A stretch of 35,484 nucleotides of DNA. Source: Bacillota bacterium. GTDB lineage: Bacteria > Bacillota > Clostridia > Lachnospirales > Lachnospiraceae. The notes beneath the pieces are model-generated. The model saw nothing but the letters and a program-made list of their open reading frames with translations, made no database searches and was not told the DNA's origin. Position 1 is the first letter of the stretch. The number at the start of each line of letters is the position of its first letter. Shown piece after piece: positions 1 through 7,094 of the stretch. The DNA is taken from assembly GCA_023437365.1 (NCBI GenBank), contig JAEZGK010000020.1, forward strand, positions 1 to 35,484, written 5' to 3'. A program made the position numbers and the translations under genes.

Positions 1-190
1 AGCATAATCCGCTCAAAGTATGGGATTAATCCATGGAAAATCGGCAGATGCCGTGCATGCACGGGCAGATGACGATATTTACATGGAGAATCGCAACGCG
101 AGCGAGAATGCGAAGCATTCGAGCTTAATCCGCTCATGGTGTGATGTGAGCTTAATCCGCTCATAGTATGAACTTAATCCGCACTGTAAG
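1..190. repeat. Imperfect repeats upstream of rbfA, core CTTAATCCGCTCAT
   Basis: No gene is seen here. A motif close to GAGCTTAATCCGCTCATAG recurs at 121-147 and 148-171, with weaker copies at 1-21 and 172-190. GAGC and GCTC flank the TTAATCC core, so each good copy can form a small 4 bp hairpin. Between the copies lies another short palindrome, GAATGC-GAA-GCATTC, at 107-121. The window edge cuts the region, so the true extent is unknown. In related genomes the upstream neighbour of rbfA is usually infB or a small ribosomal-type protein, which is not visible here. Confidence 0.6.
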
Positions 191-210
191 CTCTCAGAAT
201 GGAGGTATTT

Positions 211-645
211 ATGAGAAAAAACAGCATTAAAAACACAAGAATAAATGGTGAAGTACAAAAGGTGCTGAGTACACTGATCAGCAGGGAAATTAAAGATCCT
301 AGGATTAATCCGATGACTTCTGTGGTCAGTGTGGAGGTATCTCCTGATTTAAAAACAGCAAGAGTATATATCAGTGTACTTGGGGATGAGGAATCTAAAG
401 AGGAGACCCGCAAGGGCTTGAAAAGTGCGGCCTCCTTTATGCGTGGACAGCTGGCAAGAACCCTGAACTTACGCAATACACCGGAGCTTACCTTTATTAT
501 TGATAATTCCATTGAGTATGGCGTTCATATGTCACATTTGATTGATGAAGTCAATAAGCAGTTACCTCGTGAGGATAAGGATAATTTAGAAGAGGATTTT
601 GATGAGGACATCACGGAGGAAGACTCTGAGAAGGAAGAGGAGTAA
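211..645 (+). CDS. rbfA: Ribosome-binding factor A
   Basis: RbfA is a small KH-fold protein that binds the 30S subunit during late 16S rRNA maturation and cold adaptation. The protein (144 aa from the start chosen) shows the family pattern near the N-terminus: RINGEVQKVLSTLISREIKDPRI, followed by SVVSVEVSPDLKTARVYISV. The family is usually about 115-130 aa; the excess is a strongly acidic tail (EEDFDEDITEEDSEKEEE) that is probably disordered. An ATG at 199 lies in frame, but it overlaps the GGAGG at 201-205. The ATG at 211 has that GGAGG 5 nt upstream and is the credible start. It heads the rbfA-nrnA-truB-ribF unit. Confidence 0.95.
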   Translation: MRKNSIKNTRINGEVQKVLSTLISREIKDPRINPMTSVVSVEVSPDLKTARVYISVLGDEESKEETRKGLKSAASFMRGQLARTLNLRNTPELTFIIDNSIEYGVHMSHLIDEVNKQLPREDKDNLEEDFDEDITEEDSEKEEE

Positions 646-663
646 AAGAAAAGCACTTTCACT

Positions 664-786
664 ATGAAGATAAAGCACCTTTACTTTATGAAAGAACTCC
701 AGAATGAAATCCATTGGAATTTCATTCTGTACTTCTTCATATTTCAAAATTTACCTTGTGTGTTTCGCTGTTGGCGGCGGATTTAT
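664..786. repeat. Interspersed palindromic element, copy 1
   Basis: The left end (GAAGATAAAGCACC, then GAAAGAACTCC.GAATG) matches the left end of the tandem copies at 32795 and 32940. The stretch AAGAACTCCAGAATGAAA also matches the copy at 11767. The centre is a perfect 10 bp hairpin, AGAATGAAAT (701-710) with ATTTCATTCT (719-728). It lies between rbfA and nrnA and produces an in-frame but unlikely N-terminal extension of nrnA. The right boundary is approximate. Confidence 0.6.
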
Positions 787-845
787 GTAACTTAAGATTT
801 ATTTTTGCTGTATATGGTTTGAGAAAAGGAAGAGGACGACAGCTT

Positions 846-1823
846 ATGAAGATGATTGATACAGAATTAAAGGGTGCAAAAAAGATTGCGATAGCCGGAC
901 ATATTAGGCCGGACGGTGACTGTATCGGTTCCTGCACTGCATTATATCAATATCTGAACTCCCTTAAGGAGGAATATGGTATCGAACAGATAGATGTGTA
1001 TCTGCAGGAGCCCCTTGGAAATGAATTTCATATATTGAACGGCTTTGACGAAATCAAACGCAGTTGTGAGGGCGATCAGGAGTACGATATATTCATAGCT
1101 TTGGATTGCGGTAGTCTGGATCGCCTCGGAAATGCAGTAAAATATTATATGACAGCAAAGACGACCTGGAATATTGATCACCATATCAGTAACTTAAGCT
1201 TTGCAAAGGTAAATCATGTGGTGGCGGATGCTTCCTCTACCTGTGAGGTGCTTTTTACTCTGATGGACGAAAAGAGAATTAGCAAAGAGATAGCCAAATC
1301 CTTATATGTTGGTATCATTCACGACACAGGTGTTTTCAAGCATTCCAATACCTCGGAGAAGACCCTGAATATTGCAGGCAAATTAATCAGCTTAGGAATT
1401 GACTTCTCCAGGTTAATTGATGAGTCTTTTTATTCCAAGACTTATATACAGAATCAGATCCTTGGAAGGTGTCTGATGGAGAGTATTCTGGTGCTTGAGG
1501 GTAAGGTCGTATTTGCTTCCCTCAGCCGGAAGATGCTGGACTTTTATGAGGCAGCCACCTCGGATCTGGACGGTATTATTGACCAGCTCAGGCTGACCAA
1601 AGACACGGAGGTGGCCATCTTCGTCTATGAGACAGAACCTCACGAATATAAGGTCAGCATGAGATCCAACGGCGAAGTGAATGTCAGCAGGATTGCAGTA
1701 TATTTTGGAGGCGGTGGACATATCAAAGCAGCCGGCTGCACCATGCATGGCTCAGTACATGATGTCATTAACAACCTGACAGCACATATCGAAGCTCAAT
1801 TCCATGAGCTGGGAATCAATTAA
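846..1823 (+). CDS. nrnA: DHH/DHHA1 phosphoesterase, NrnA-type oligoribonuclease/pAp phosphatase
   Basis: NrnA degrades 2-5 nt RNA fragments to mononucleotides and dephosphorylates pAp, using Mn2+ in the cytosol. The 325 aa product matches the usual length (about 310-325). Visible motifs are motif I HIRPDGD (H19, D23, D25), ALDCGS near residue 90, the DHH signature at D111-H113, HDTGVF near 155, and the C-terminal DHHA1 glycine loop GGGGHIKAAGC. The frame is open back to an ATG at 714, but those 44 residues run through an interspersed repeat and have no ribosome site. The ATG at 846 has AGGAAGAGGA upstream and begins just before the conserved domain. The place between rbfA and truB is common in Clostridia and Bacilli relatives. 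Confidence 0.92.
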   Translation: MKMIDTELKGAKKIAIAGHIRPDGDCIGSCTALYQYLNSLKEEYGIEQIDVYLQEPLGNEFHILNGFDEIKRSCEGDQEYDIFIALDCGSLDRLGNAVKYYMTAKTTWNIDHHISNLSFAKVNHVVADASSTCEVLFTLMDEKRISKEIAKSLYVGIIHDTGVFKHSNTSEKTLNIAGKLISLGIDFSRLIDESFYSKTYIQNQILGRCLMESILVLEGKVVFASLSRKMLDFYEAATSDLDGIIDQLRLTKDTEVAIFVYETEPHEYKVSMRSNGEVNVSRIAVYFGGGGHIKAAGCTMHGSVHDVINNLTAHIEAQFHELGIN

Positions 1824-1848
1824 GAGTCTATAGCAGGGAGAGTTGTCA

Positions 1849-2751
1849 TTGACTGACGGAATCATTAATGTTTATAAAGAAAAGGGATATACCTCTCATG
1901 ATGTTGTGGCAAAAATGAGGGGTATCTTAAAAATGAAAAAGATCGGTCATACAGGGACACTGGACCCTGATGCAGAGGGGGTTCTTCCGGTCTGTATCGG
2001 TAAGGGTACCAGACTTGTGGATATGATCACTGATAAGGATAAGACCTACGAGGCGGTATGCAGATTGGGAATTACCACGGATACTCAGGATATCTCGGGT
2101 AAAATACTAAGTACTGCTAAAGCCGAGATCACCCCTTCGCAGCTTCAGGCAGCTGTGAAAGCTTACATAGGAGAATATCTACAGCTCCCTCCGATGTACT
2201 CCGCTATCAAGGTGGATGGGAAGAAGCTGTATGAGCTTGCAAGACAAGGCATTGAAGTGGAACGGGAGCGTAGAAGAGTTATCATCCATGACATCCGAAT
2301 TGAAGCTTTTGATCAAGAGGAACAGGAATTTAAGGTTGTTGTTGAATGTGGCAAAGGCACCTACATCAGGACATTGCTCCATGATATCGGCGAAGCTCTT
2401 GGCTGTGGTGCTGTCATGGTGCAATTACTCCGTACTGCGGTAGGAAGCTTTTCTGTTCAGGAGGCACTGCGCTTGTCTGAAATCGAAGCACTGGTCAGAG
2501 AGGACAAGCTAGTAGAGCATATTGTTACGGTTGAAGAGATTTTTCAAGGCTATACAAGGATTACCTTAAAGCAGGAGTATGACAAGCTAATTCATAACGG
2601 TAATCATTTTCTGCCTGGTCAATCGCAGGAAGAGAAGCCTGTCCTGCAGGGGGAACAGGTAAGAGTATATGATTCAGAGGATAGCTTTATTGGAATTTAT
2701 GAATTTTCTTCCGATAAAGGAGCATACACACCGGTTAAAATGTTCTTGTGA
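1849..2751 (+). CDS. truB: tRNA pseudouridine(55) synthase
   Basis: TruB isomerises U55 in the T-loop of elongator tRNAs. The N-terminus DGIINVYKEKGYTSHDVV is the classic family start. The catalytic aspartate is D39 in HTGTLDPDAEG. Later family motifs include YSAIKVDGKKLYELAR and the GTYIRTL segment. The C-terminus carries the small PUA-like TruB tail. Two TTG codons are possible starts, at 1843 and 1849. GGGAG at 1836-1840 is only 2 nt from the first but 8 nt from the second, so 1849 is preferred (300 aa). It follows nrnA by 25 nt and precedes ribF by 29 nt, so co-transcription is likely. Confidence 0.95.
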   Translation: MTDGIINVYKEKGYTSHDVVAKMRGILKMKKIGHTGTLDPDAEGVLPVCIGKGTRLVDMITDKDKTYEAVCRLGITTDTQDISGKILSTAKAEITPSQLQAAVKAYIGEYLQLPPMYSAIKVDGKKLYELARQGIEVERERRRVIIHDIRIEAFDQEEQEFKVVVECGKGTYIRTLLHDIGEALGCGAVMVQLLRTAVGSFSVQEALRLSEIEALVREDKLVEHIVTVEEIFQGYTRITLKQEYDKLIHNGNHFLPGQSQEEKPVLQGEQVRVYDSEDSFIGIYEFSSDKGAYTPVKMFL

Positions 2752-2780
2752 TTACAGCAGAAAGAACTCTGGAGGATACA

Positions 2781-3713
2781 ATGGAATATATAGCAGGAAG
2801 AACTGATTTTAAATATAAGAACTGTGCGGTTACGCTGGGGAAGTTTGATGGAATTCATCTTGGACATCAGCAGCTGATTGACCTGGTCATTTCCTATAAA
2901 AAACAAGGATTGACTGCAGTTATGTTCAGTTTTCAGATGCATCCCGGTAATCTTTTTTCCGATAAGGAGTTCGAATTAATCTATACTGAGGAGGAGAAGC
3001 TGGCTAAGCTCTCCCATACCGGTATGGATGTTCTGATTTCTTATCCATTTACTGAAGAAACCAGAAGTATGGAGCCGGAGGAATTTATCAGGGAAATCCT
3101 TGTCAGGAAGCTGGATGCCAAGGTGATTATCGTTGGAGAGGATTTTCACTTTGGAAATCAGAAGAAGGGCGATGTAGCATTTCTTAAGAAATGTGAGGAG
3201 CTTTACGGCTTCAAGGTAATCGCTTCTGAAAAGAAAAAGTGGAAGAATGAGGTGATCTCAAGCTCCAGTATCCGAAAAGCCATCAAAGACGGAGACATGG
3301 AGGCAGCAAATGCCATGCTTGGAAAACCTTTTATGATACGTGGTGAAGTAGTTCACGGCAGGCGCCTGGGAAGAACGATCGGCATGCCTACTGTAAACCA
3401 GATCCCGACTAATTCGAAGCTTCTGCCTCCCTGCGGGGTTTATGCTACCATGACACTGATCAATGGAAAGCATTTACCGGGAGTAACCAATATCGGTTAT
3501 AAGCCGACAGTCGGAGAAGAGGAATATATCGGCGTCGAGACGTATATCTTTGACTTTGATGATGACTTATACGGAAAGATGATTGAAGTTGAACTTTACT
3601 ATTATCTACGCCCGGAGTTGAAATTCGGCTCCTTGGAGGAACTGGTCACTAGAATGAGAGAGGATATTGTCATCACCAAGCAATATTTTAAGGAAAATAA
3701 GATATCTGTATGA
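2781..3713 (+). CDS. ribF: Bifunctional riboflavin kinase/FAD synthetase
   Basis: RibF phosphorylates riboflavin to FMN and adenylates FMN to FAD. The N-terminal nucleotidyltransferase half shows GKFDGIHLGHQQLI (about residues 20-33), the GEDFHFG segment and ISSSSIRKAI. The C-terminal kinase half shows GRTIGMPTVN, GVTNIGYKPTVG and VETYIFDFDDDLYG. The length of 310 aa is typical. A GTG at 2748 is in frame and overlaps the truB stop. The ATG at 2781 has GGAGG (2771-2775) 5 nt upstream and matches the family's usual N-terminus, so it was chosen. No FMN riboswitch was recognised in front of it, in keeping with a gene inside a housekeeping operon. Confidence 0.95.
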   Translation: MEYIAGRTDFKYKNCAVTLGKFDGIHLGHQQLIDLVISYKKQGLTAVMFSFQMHPGNLFSDKEFELIYTEEEKLAKLSHTGMDVLISYPFTEETRSMEPEEFIREILVRKLDAKVIIVGEDFHFGNQKKGDVAFLKKCEELYGFKVIASEKKKWKNEVISSSSIRKAIKDGDMEAANAMLGKPFMIRGEVVHGRRLGRTIGMPTVNQIPTNSKLLPPCGVYATMTLINGKHLPGVTNIGYKPTVGEEEYIGVETYIFDFDDDLYGKMIEVELYYYLRPELKFGSLEELVTRMREDIVITKQYFKENKISV

Positions 3714-3740
3714 TTTAATAACCAAAGGGGCTGTGCAAAA

Positions 3741-3787
3741 CTGTATTATTCTTATTTCAGCGGAATAATATGTCCAGTCCTTTTTTT
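3741..3787 (+). terminator. Probable terminator after ribF
   Basis: TATTATTC (3744-3751) pairs with GAATAATA (3763-3770). An outer ACTG/CAGT pair lies beyond an internal loop, and seven T residues follow at 3781-3787. The AU-rich stem makes it a moderate rather than strong terminator. It would end the rbfA-ribF unit. Confidence 0.5.
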
Positions 3788-3795
3788 ATGTGCAA

Positions 3796-3951
3796 ATGGT
3801 CTTAACAGTTGACTTTGTCCGGTGGGGAATCTCCGCAGACACAATAGATGCAGAGACAGAGACCTTATACAATGATATGAAAGAGATGGATGAGGGCTTT
3901 GATGCGCTGGGATTATATAAATTTCAGGAAAGTGCTGACTTCGACAGGTAG
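3796..3951 (+). pseudogene. Short unrecognised reading frame, possible gene remnant
   Basis: A 51-codon frame from an ATG at 3796 to a TAG followed at once by TAA. The translation is acidic and has ordinary protein character (for example ADTIDAETETLYNDMKE and ALGLYKFQESADFDR). It has no convincing ribosome site and starts only 9 nt after the T-run of the ribF terminator, so it may be the tail of a deleted gene rather than a live one. The family is not recognised. Confidence 0.25.
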
Positions 3952-3992
3952 TAAGCGCTTCGTTATTCATTTAAGTATTATATTGACACTTA

Positions 3993-4041
3993 TCTGGCTG
4001 ATATGCTTTATTAACAATCTGGCTGGTAAGCTTTATTAACA
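3993..4041. repeat. Direct repeat pair, 24 nt with 1 nt gap
   Basis: Two 24 nt copies (TCTGGCTG.TA.GCTTTATTAACA) at 3993-4016 and 4018-4041 differ at two positions. They lie directly upstream of the best promoter for the ABC exporter, with a 25 bp period, so they could be a tandem operator or a chance duplication. Confidence 0.6.
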
Positions 4042-4046
4042 CTAAA

Positions 4047-4075
4047 TTGCCCAAATTTACCTCCTTTATTATAAT
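4047..4075 (+). promoter_or_regulatory. Candidate sigma-A promoter of the ABC exporter
   Basis: TTGCCC (4047-4052), a 17 nt spacer and a perfect TATAAT (4070-4075). It lies about 90 nt ahead of the ATPase start and just after the 24 nt direct repeats. Confidence 0.5.
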
Positions 4076-4166
4076 ATCGTTAAAAAGGCATTATTAGTAT
4101 TTTATTTTATAGATAACTATTGTATACTTGTATTAGTTTAAATTTTAACAATATAGGGGGTAGAAT

Positions 4167-4904
4167 ATGTTATCTGTAAGAAATGTGACTAAAAAATACG
4201 GCAAACTGGTTGCCAATGAAAATGTCAGCTTTGATATCAATTCGAAGGAAATATCCATTCTGGTCGGACCGAACGGTGCCGGAAAATCCACAATTATAAA
4301 GAGCATTGCCGGACTGCTAAAATTCCAGGGAGAGATATTGATTAACGGAAATGAGAATAAATCTCTGGCCGCCAAAAGGGACTTGGGATATATTCCTGAG
4401 ATCCCGGCACTATATGATATGTTAACCGTTTGGGAGCATATGGAGTTCATCGCAAGAGCGTACTCACTTCACAACTGGAAGGAGCGCGCGGAAATGCTGC
4501 TGTCCCGGTTTGAGCTGGAGGACAAGAAGAAAAAGCTGGGCAATGAGCTATCCAAGGGTATGCAACAGAAGGTAAGCATTTGCTGCGGATTGCTGCCAGA
4601 GCCTAAGGTGATACTTTTTGATGAACCGTTGGTTGGCCTGGATCCTCATGCCATCAAAGAATTAAAAACTCTTTTTATGGAGCTTCGGGATGGGGGCGCA
4701 GCAATCTTAATCAGTACCCATATGCTGGACAGCGTTTCCGAGTTCTGGGACAGTACGAACATCATGATGAACGGAAAGATAGCGGCCAGCAGAACCAGAA
4801 AAGATATCGAGGGCTCTGGCGAAGACCTTGAAGCACTGTTCTTCCAGATTACGGAAGGAGAAAAAGCTTCTGTCAATGAACCTGAGGGGGGAAGCTTAGC
4901 ATGA
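4167..4904 (+). CDS. ABC transporter ATP-binding protein
   Basis: A 245 aa ATPase subunit. Visible are Walker A GPNGAGKS (about residues 34-41), a signature loop LSKGMQQK, Walker B VILFDEPLVGLD (about 148-159) and the H-loop ISTH. Its overall shape is that of the ABC-2/CcmA exporter type. The ribosome site is a run of G at 4156-4160, 6 nt before the ATG. Its TGA overlaps the ATG of the next gene, so it is translationally coupled to a large membrane partner. The substrate cannot be told from sequence. The pair sits between ribF and rpsO, which are close neighbours in many Firmicutes, so it is probably an accessory insertion. Confidence 0.9.
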   Translation: MLSVRNVTKKYGKLVANENVSFDINSKEISILVGPNGAGKSTIIKSIAGLLKFQGEILINGNENKSLAAKRDLGYIPEIPALYDMLTVWEHMEFIARAYSLHNWKERAEMLLSRFELEDKKKKLGNELSKGMQQKVSICCGLLPEPKVILFDEPLVGLDPHAIKELKTLFMELRDGGAAILISTHMLDSVSEFWDSTNIMMNGKIAASRTRKDIEGSGEDLEALFFQITEGEKASVNEPEGGSLA

Positions 4905-6502
4905 AAGCGTTAGTCTATTTATTGCGAACACGTCTGAAGAACCAGTTGTTATCCTTGAAAAAGAAGCCGGCTATGCTGATCTTATATCTGATTATCACAG
5001 CGTTTGTTGTTTTTTCAATTGTTATGATGATGGTTGCAGATGTGGATCAGCCGCAGAAGAGCTTTGCGGACGAAAGAATTTTATACGCCATTTTTGCGGC
5101 ATTGGGACTATTATATCTGTGGATATTCGTAAGTTCAGGTGTTTCCACAGGCTCCAGTCTGTTTACGATGCCCGATGTCGGCCTTTTGTTCGTGGCCCCG
5201 GTTTCATCGAAAAAGATTTTAATGTACGGGTTGATCAGTACCTTTGGTAAATCTTTGCTGGGATCGATTTTCATCCTGTATCAGATAGGCAATCTCAAGG
5301 CGAACTTTAACTATGGGGTTTTCGAGATATTTGTTTTATTAGTAGTATTTGCGCTAATGGTTCTATTCTGCCAGCTTTTGTCCATTGGAATCTATATCTT
5401 TTCCAACGGTAACCCTTCTAGAAAGAAGTTAGTTTGGGGAATTGTTTATGCATTATTTTTATTAATTATTCTAGCGACTCTGTACCTTCAGAGGCAGGAG
5501 CAGATTGGAATCTTTGATGCCTTATTAAAGGTTATAGATGCAAAATGGTTTGGATTTATCCCTGTAGCCGGCTGGTCGCTGATGCTTTTTGCCGGAGTGG
5601 TTCACGGTTCCTTGGTAACTGCTTTGATCGGTCTTGCTCTTTTCCTGGTTTTCGGAGGCCTGATCATCTTTCTATTGACCATGGGAAAAGCAGATTATTA
5701 TGAAGATGTTCTGGTATCGACTGAAACTACCTATCAGACCCTGAAGGATGCCAAGGAAGGACGTACAATCCAGAGGAGTAAGAAGAAGATTAAGATAAAG
5801 GATAATGAAGTTGGTATTAATAAGGGCAGCGGAGCCTATATCTTTTTATATAAACATTTGTTGGAGATGAGGCGTAAAAGCCGGCTTATCTTTGTGGACA
5901 CCTTATCAATTTTTTTATTGGTAGGAGGTGCAGCTGCTGGTTATTTGTTCAGAAAATACTCAGCTCCTGCTATGACTGTGTATGTGGTGCTTGGAATTGC
6001 AGTTTATATGCAGTTTATTTTCTCCATGATAGGAAGACTGAAGGGAGAGCTGATTAAGCCATTTATCTTCCTGATACCTGAGAAATCCATTAAGAAGGTA
6101 TTTGCGGCTTCCTTAACCTCCTTTATCAAGCAAGCGGTGGACGCTATCCTTTTATTTACCGCATTTACGGTTGTGAGCGGCAGTATTTCCGGTCACAGCT
6201 TATTTGCAGCAATTGCGTACACCTCCTCAGGTGCGGTATTTGTTGCCATAACGGTACTATATCAGAGAGTTTTGGGAGGTCAGCCGAATAAGATTGTGCA
6301 GATGTTCTTAAGTATTGGCTTATTGGCTGTCATCATCGGACCGGCAATAGCCATTACTGTGATCTCGGCCATGCTTTTGCCGACAGCCTTGGATTTCTTA
6401 TGTACCCTGCCGTTTTCGATCTTTTGTATTTTGGCAACGCTGGTAATATTTATTGCCTGTGGGAATTTGATAGATAAGTCAGAATTTACCGGCAAAATAT
6501 AG
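4901..6502 (+). CDS. ABC exporter membrane subunit (putative ABC exporter family)
   Basis: A 533 aa polytopic membrane protein with about 10-12 hydrophobic segments, for example around residues 25-47, 85-105, 140-170, 180-200, 225-265, 335-355, 365-385, 410-450 and 460-520. A charged cytosolic loop near residues 270-310 (QRSKKKIKIKDN) separates two membrane blocks. The layout and the preceding ATPase fit the clostridial putative ABC exporter family. It begins 4 nt inside the ATPase gene (ATGA overlap), so the two subunits should be made in step. No substrate-specific feature is recognised. Confidence 0.75.
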   Translation: MKALVYLLRTRLKNQLLSLKKKPAMLILYLIITAFVVFSIVMMMVADVDQPQKSFADERILYAIFAALGLLYLWIFVSSGVSTGSSLFTMPDVGLLFVAPVSSKKILMYGLISTFGKSLLGSIFILYQIGNLKANFNYGVFEIFVLLVVFALMVLFCQLLSIGIYIFSNGNPSRKKLVWGIVYALFLLIILATLYLQRQEQIGIFDALLKVIDAKWFGFIPVAGWSLMLFAGVVHGSLVTALIGLALFLVFGGLIIFLLTMGKADYYEDVLVSTETTYQTLKDAKEGRTIQRSKKKIKIKDNEVGINKGSGAYIFLYKHLLEMRRKSRLIFVDTLSIFLLVGGAAAGYLFRKYSAPAMTVYVVLGIAVYMQFIFSMIGRLKGELIKPFIFLIPEKSIKKVFAASLTSFIKQAVDAILLFTAFTVVSGSISGHSLFAAIAYTSSGAVFVAITVLYQRVLGGQPNKIVQMFLSIGLLAVIIGPAIAITVISAMLLPTALDFLCTLPFSIFCILATLVIFIACGNLIDKSEFTGKI

Positions 6503-6515
6503 ACAGAGGGGAATG

Positions 6516-6558
6516 TTTCTGATATAGGAAGTTTCGCAAGAGCTTCCTATATCAGAAA
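6516..6558. other. Perfect 16 bp hairpin without U-tract
   Basis: TTTCTGATATAGGAAG (6516-6531) and CTTCCTATATCAGAAA (6543-6558) are exact reverse complements around an 11 nt loop. Neither strand has a T-run after the stem, so it is not a standard intrinsic terminator. It may protect the 3' end of the exporter mRNA or bind a protein ahead of the rpsO promoter. Confidence 0.75.
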
Positions 6559-6564
6559 AAGATG

Positions 6565-6593
6565 TTTACAACAGACCAAGAATGTGTTACTAT
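6565..6593 (+). promoter_or_regulatory. Candidate rpsO promoter
   Basis: TTTACA (6565-6570), a 17 nt spacer and TACTAT (6588-6593). Transcription from it would leave a leader of about 85 nt before rpsO. S15 often represses its own translation through such leaders, but no specific S15-binding fold could be assigned here by eye. Confidence 0.45.
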
Positions 6594-6683
6594 ACGTAAG
6601 TGGTAACCAGCCGATGCTCAGAATTAGGACACTCCGACCTTCTTCTTAGTATCAGGCGTTATATCTGAAAGGAGAATGAAATC

Positions 6684-6950
6684 ATGATTAGTAAAGAAAA
6701 GAAACAGGAAATTATCAAAAACTTTGGAAGAACACCTGAGGATACAGGATCTCCGGAAGTTCAAATCGCACTTTTATCTGAGAGAATCAATGAGTTAACA
6801 GAGCATTTGAAGAATAATAAGAAGGATCATCATTCCAGAAGAGGTCTTCTTAAGATGGTTGGACAAAGAAGAGGTTTGCTTGAATACTTGAAGAAGACTG
6901 ACATCGAAGGTTATCGTAGCCTGATCGAGCGTTTAGGCTTAAGAAAATAG
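6684..6950 (+). CDS. rpsO: 30S ribosomal protein S15
   Basis: S15 binds the 16S rRNA central domain early in 30S assembly. The 88 aa length and the sequence are diagnostic: EDTGSPEVQIALLSERI, then HHSRRGLLKMVGQRRGLLEYLKK. AAAGGAG (6668-6674) lies 9 nt before the ATG. The gene has its own candidate promoter and a strong terminator, so it is apparently monocistronic here and separated from pnp by two accessory genes. Confidence 0.97.
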   Translation: MISKEKKQEIIKNFGRTPEDTGSPEVQIALLSERINELTEHLKNNKKDHHSRRGLLKMVGQRRGLLEYLKKTDIEGYRSLIERLGLRK

Positions 6951-6968
6951 TATATTAACCTAACTGTT

Positions 6969-7018
6969 AAGCTGTTCCGTGCTAAAGCCATTGTGCTTCT
7001 CATGGAACAGCTTTTTTT
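6969..7018 (+). terminator. Intrinsic terminator of rpsO
   Basis: AAGCTGTTCCGTG (6969-6981) pairs with CATGGAACAGCTT (7001-7013) and is followed by a T-run to 7018. It is a strong G+C-containing stem with one G-U pair. Confidence 0.88.
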
Positions 7019-7094
7019 AACGATGGGCACTTGTTCAACAGTCCCGATAATATAGTTGTCAGCTGCTTATACAATCATTTGAAGGGGAGAGTTT

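Noticed and set aside
714..845. Longer NrnA N-terminus from the ATG at 714
   Set aside because: The 44 codons run through an interspersed repeat, have no ribosome site and lie before the conserved fold; AGGAAGAGGA supports 846.
2752..2790. FMN riboswitch before ribF
   Set aside because: Only 29 nt separate truB and ribF, too short, and no conserved RFN segments are seen.
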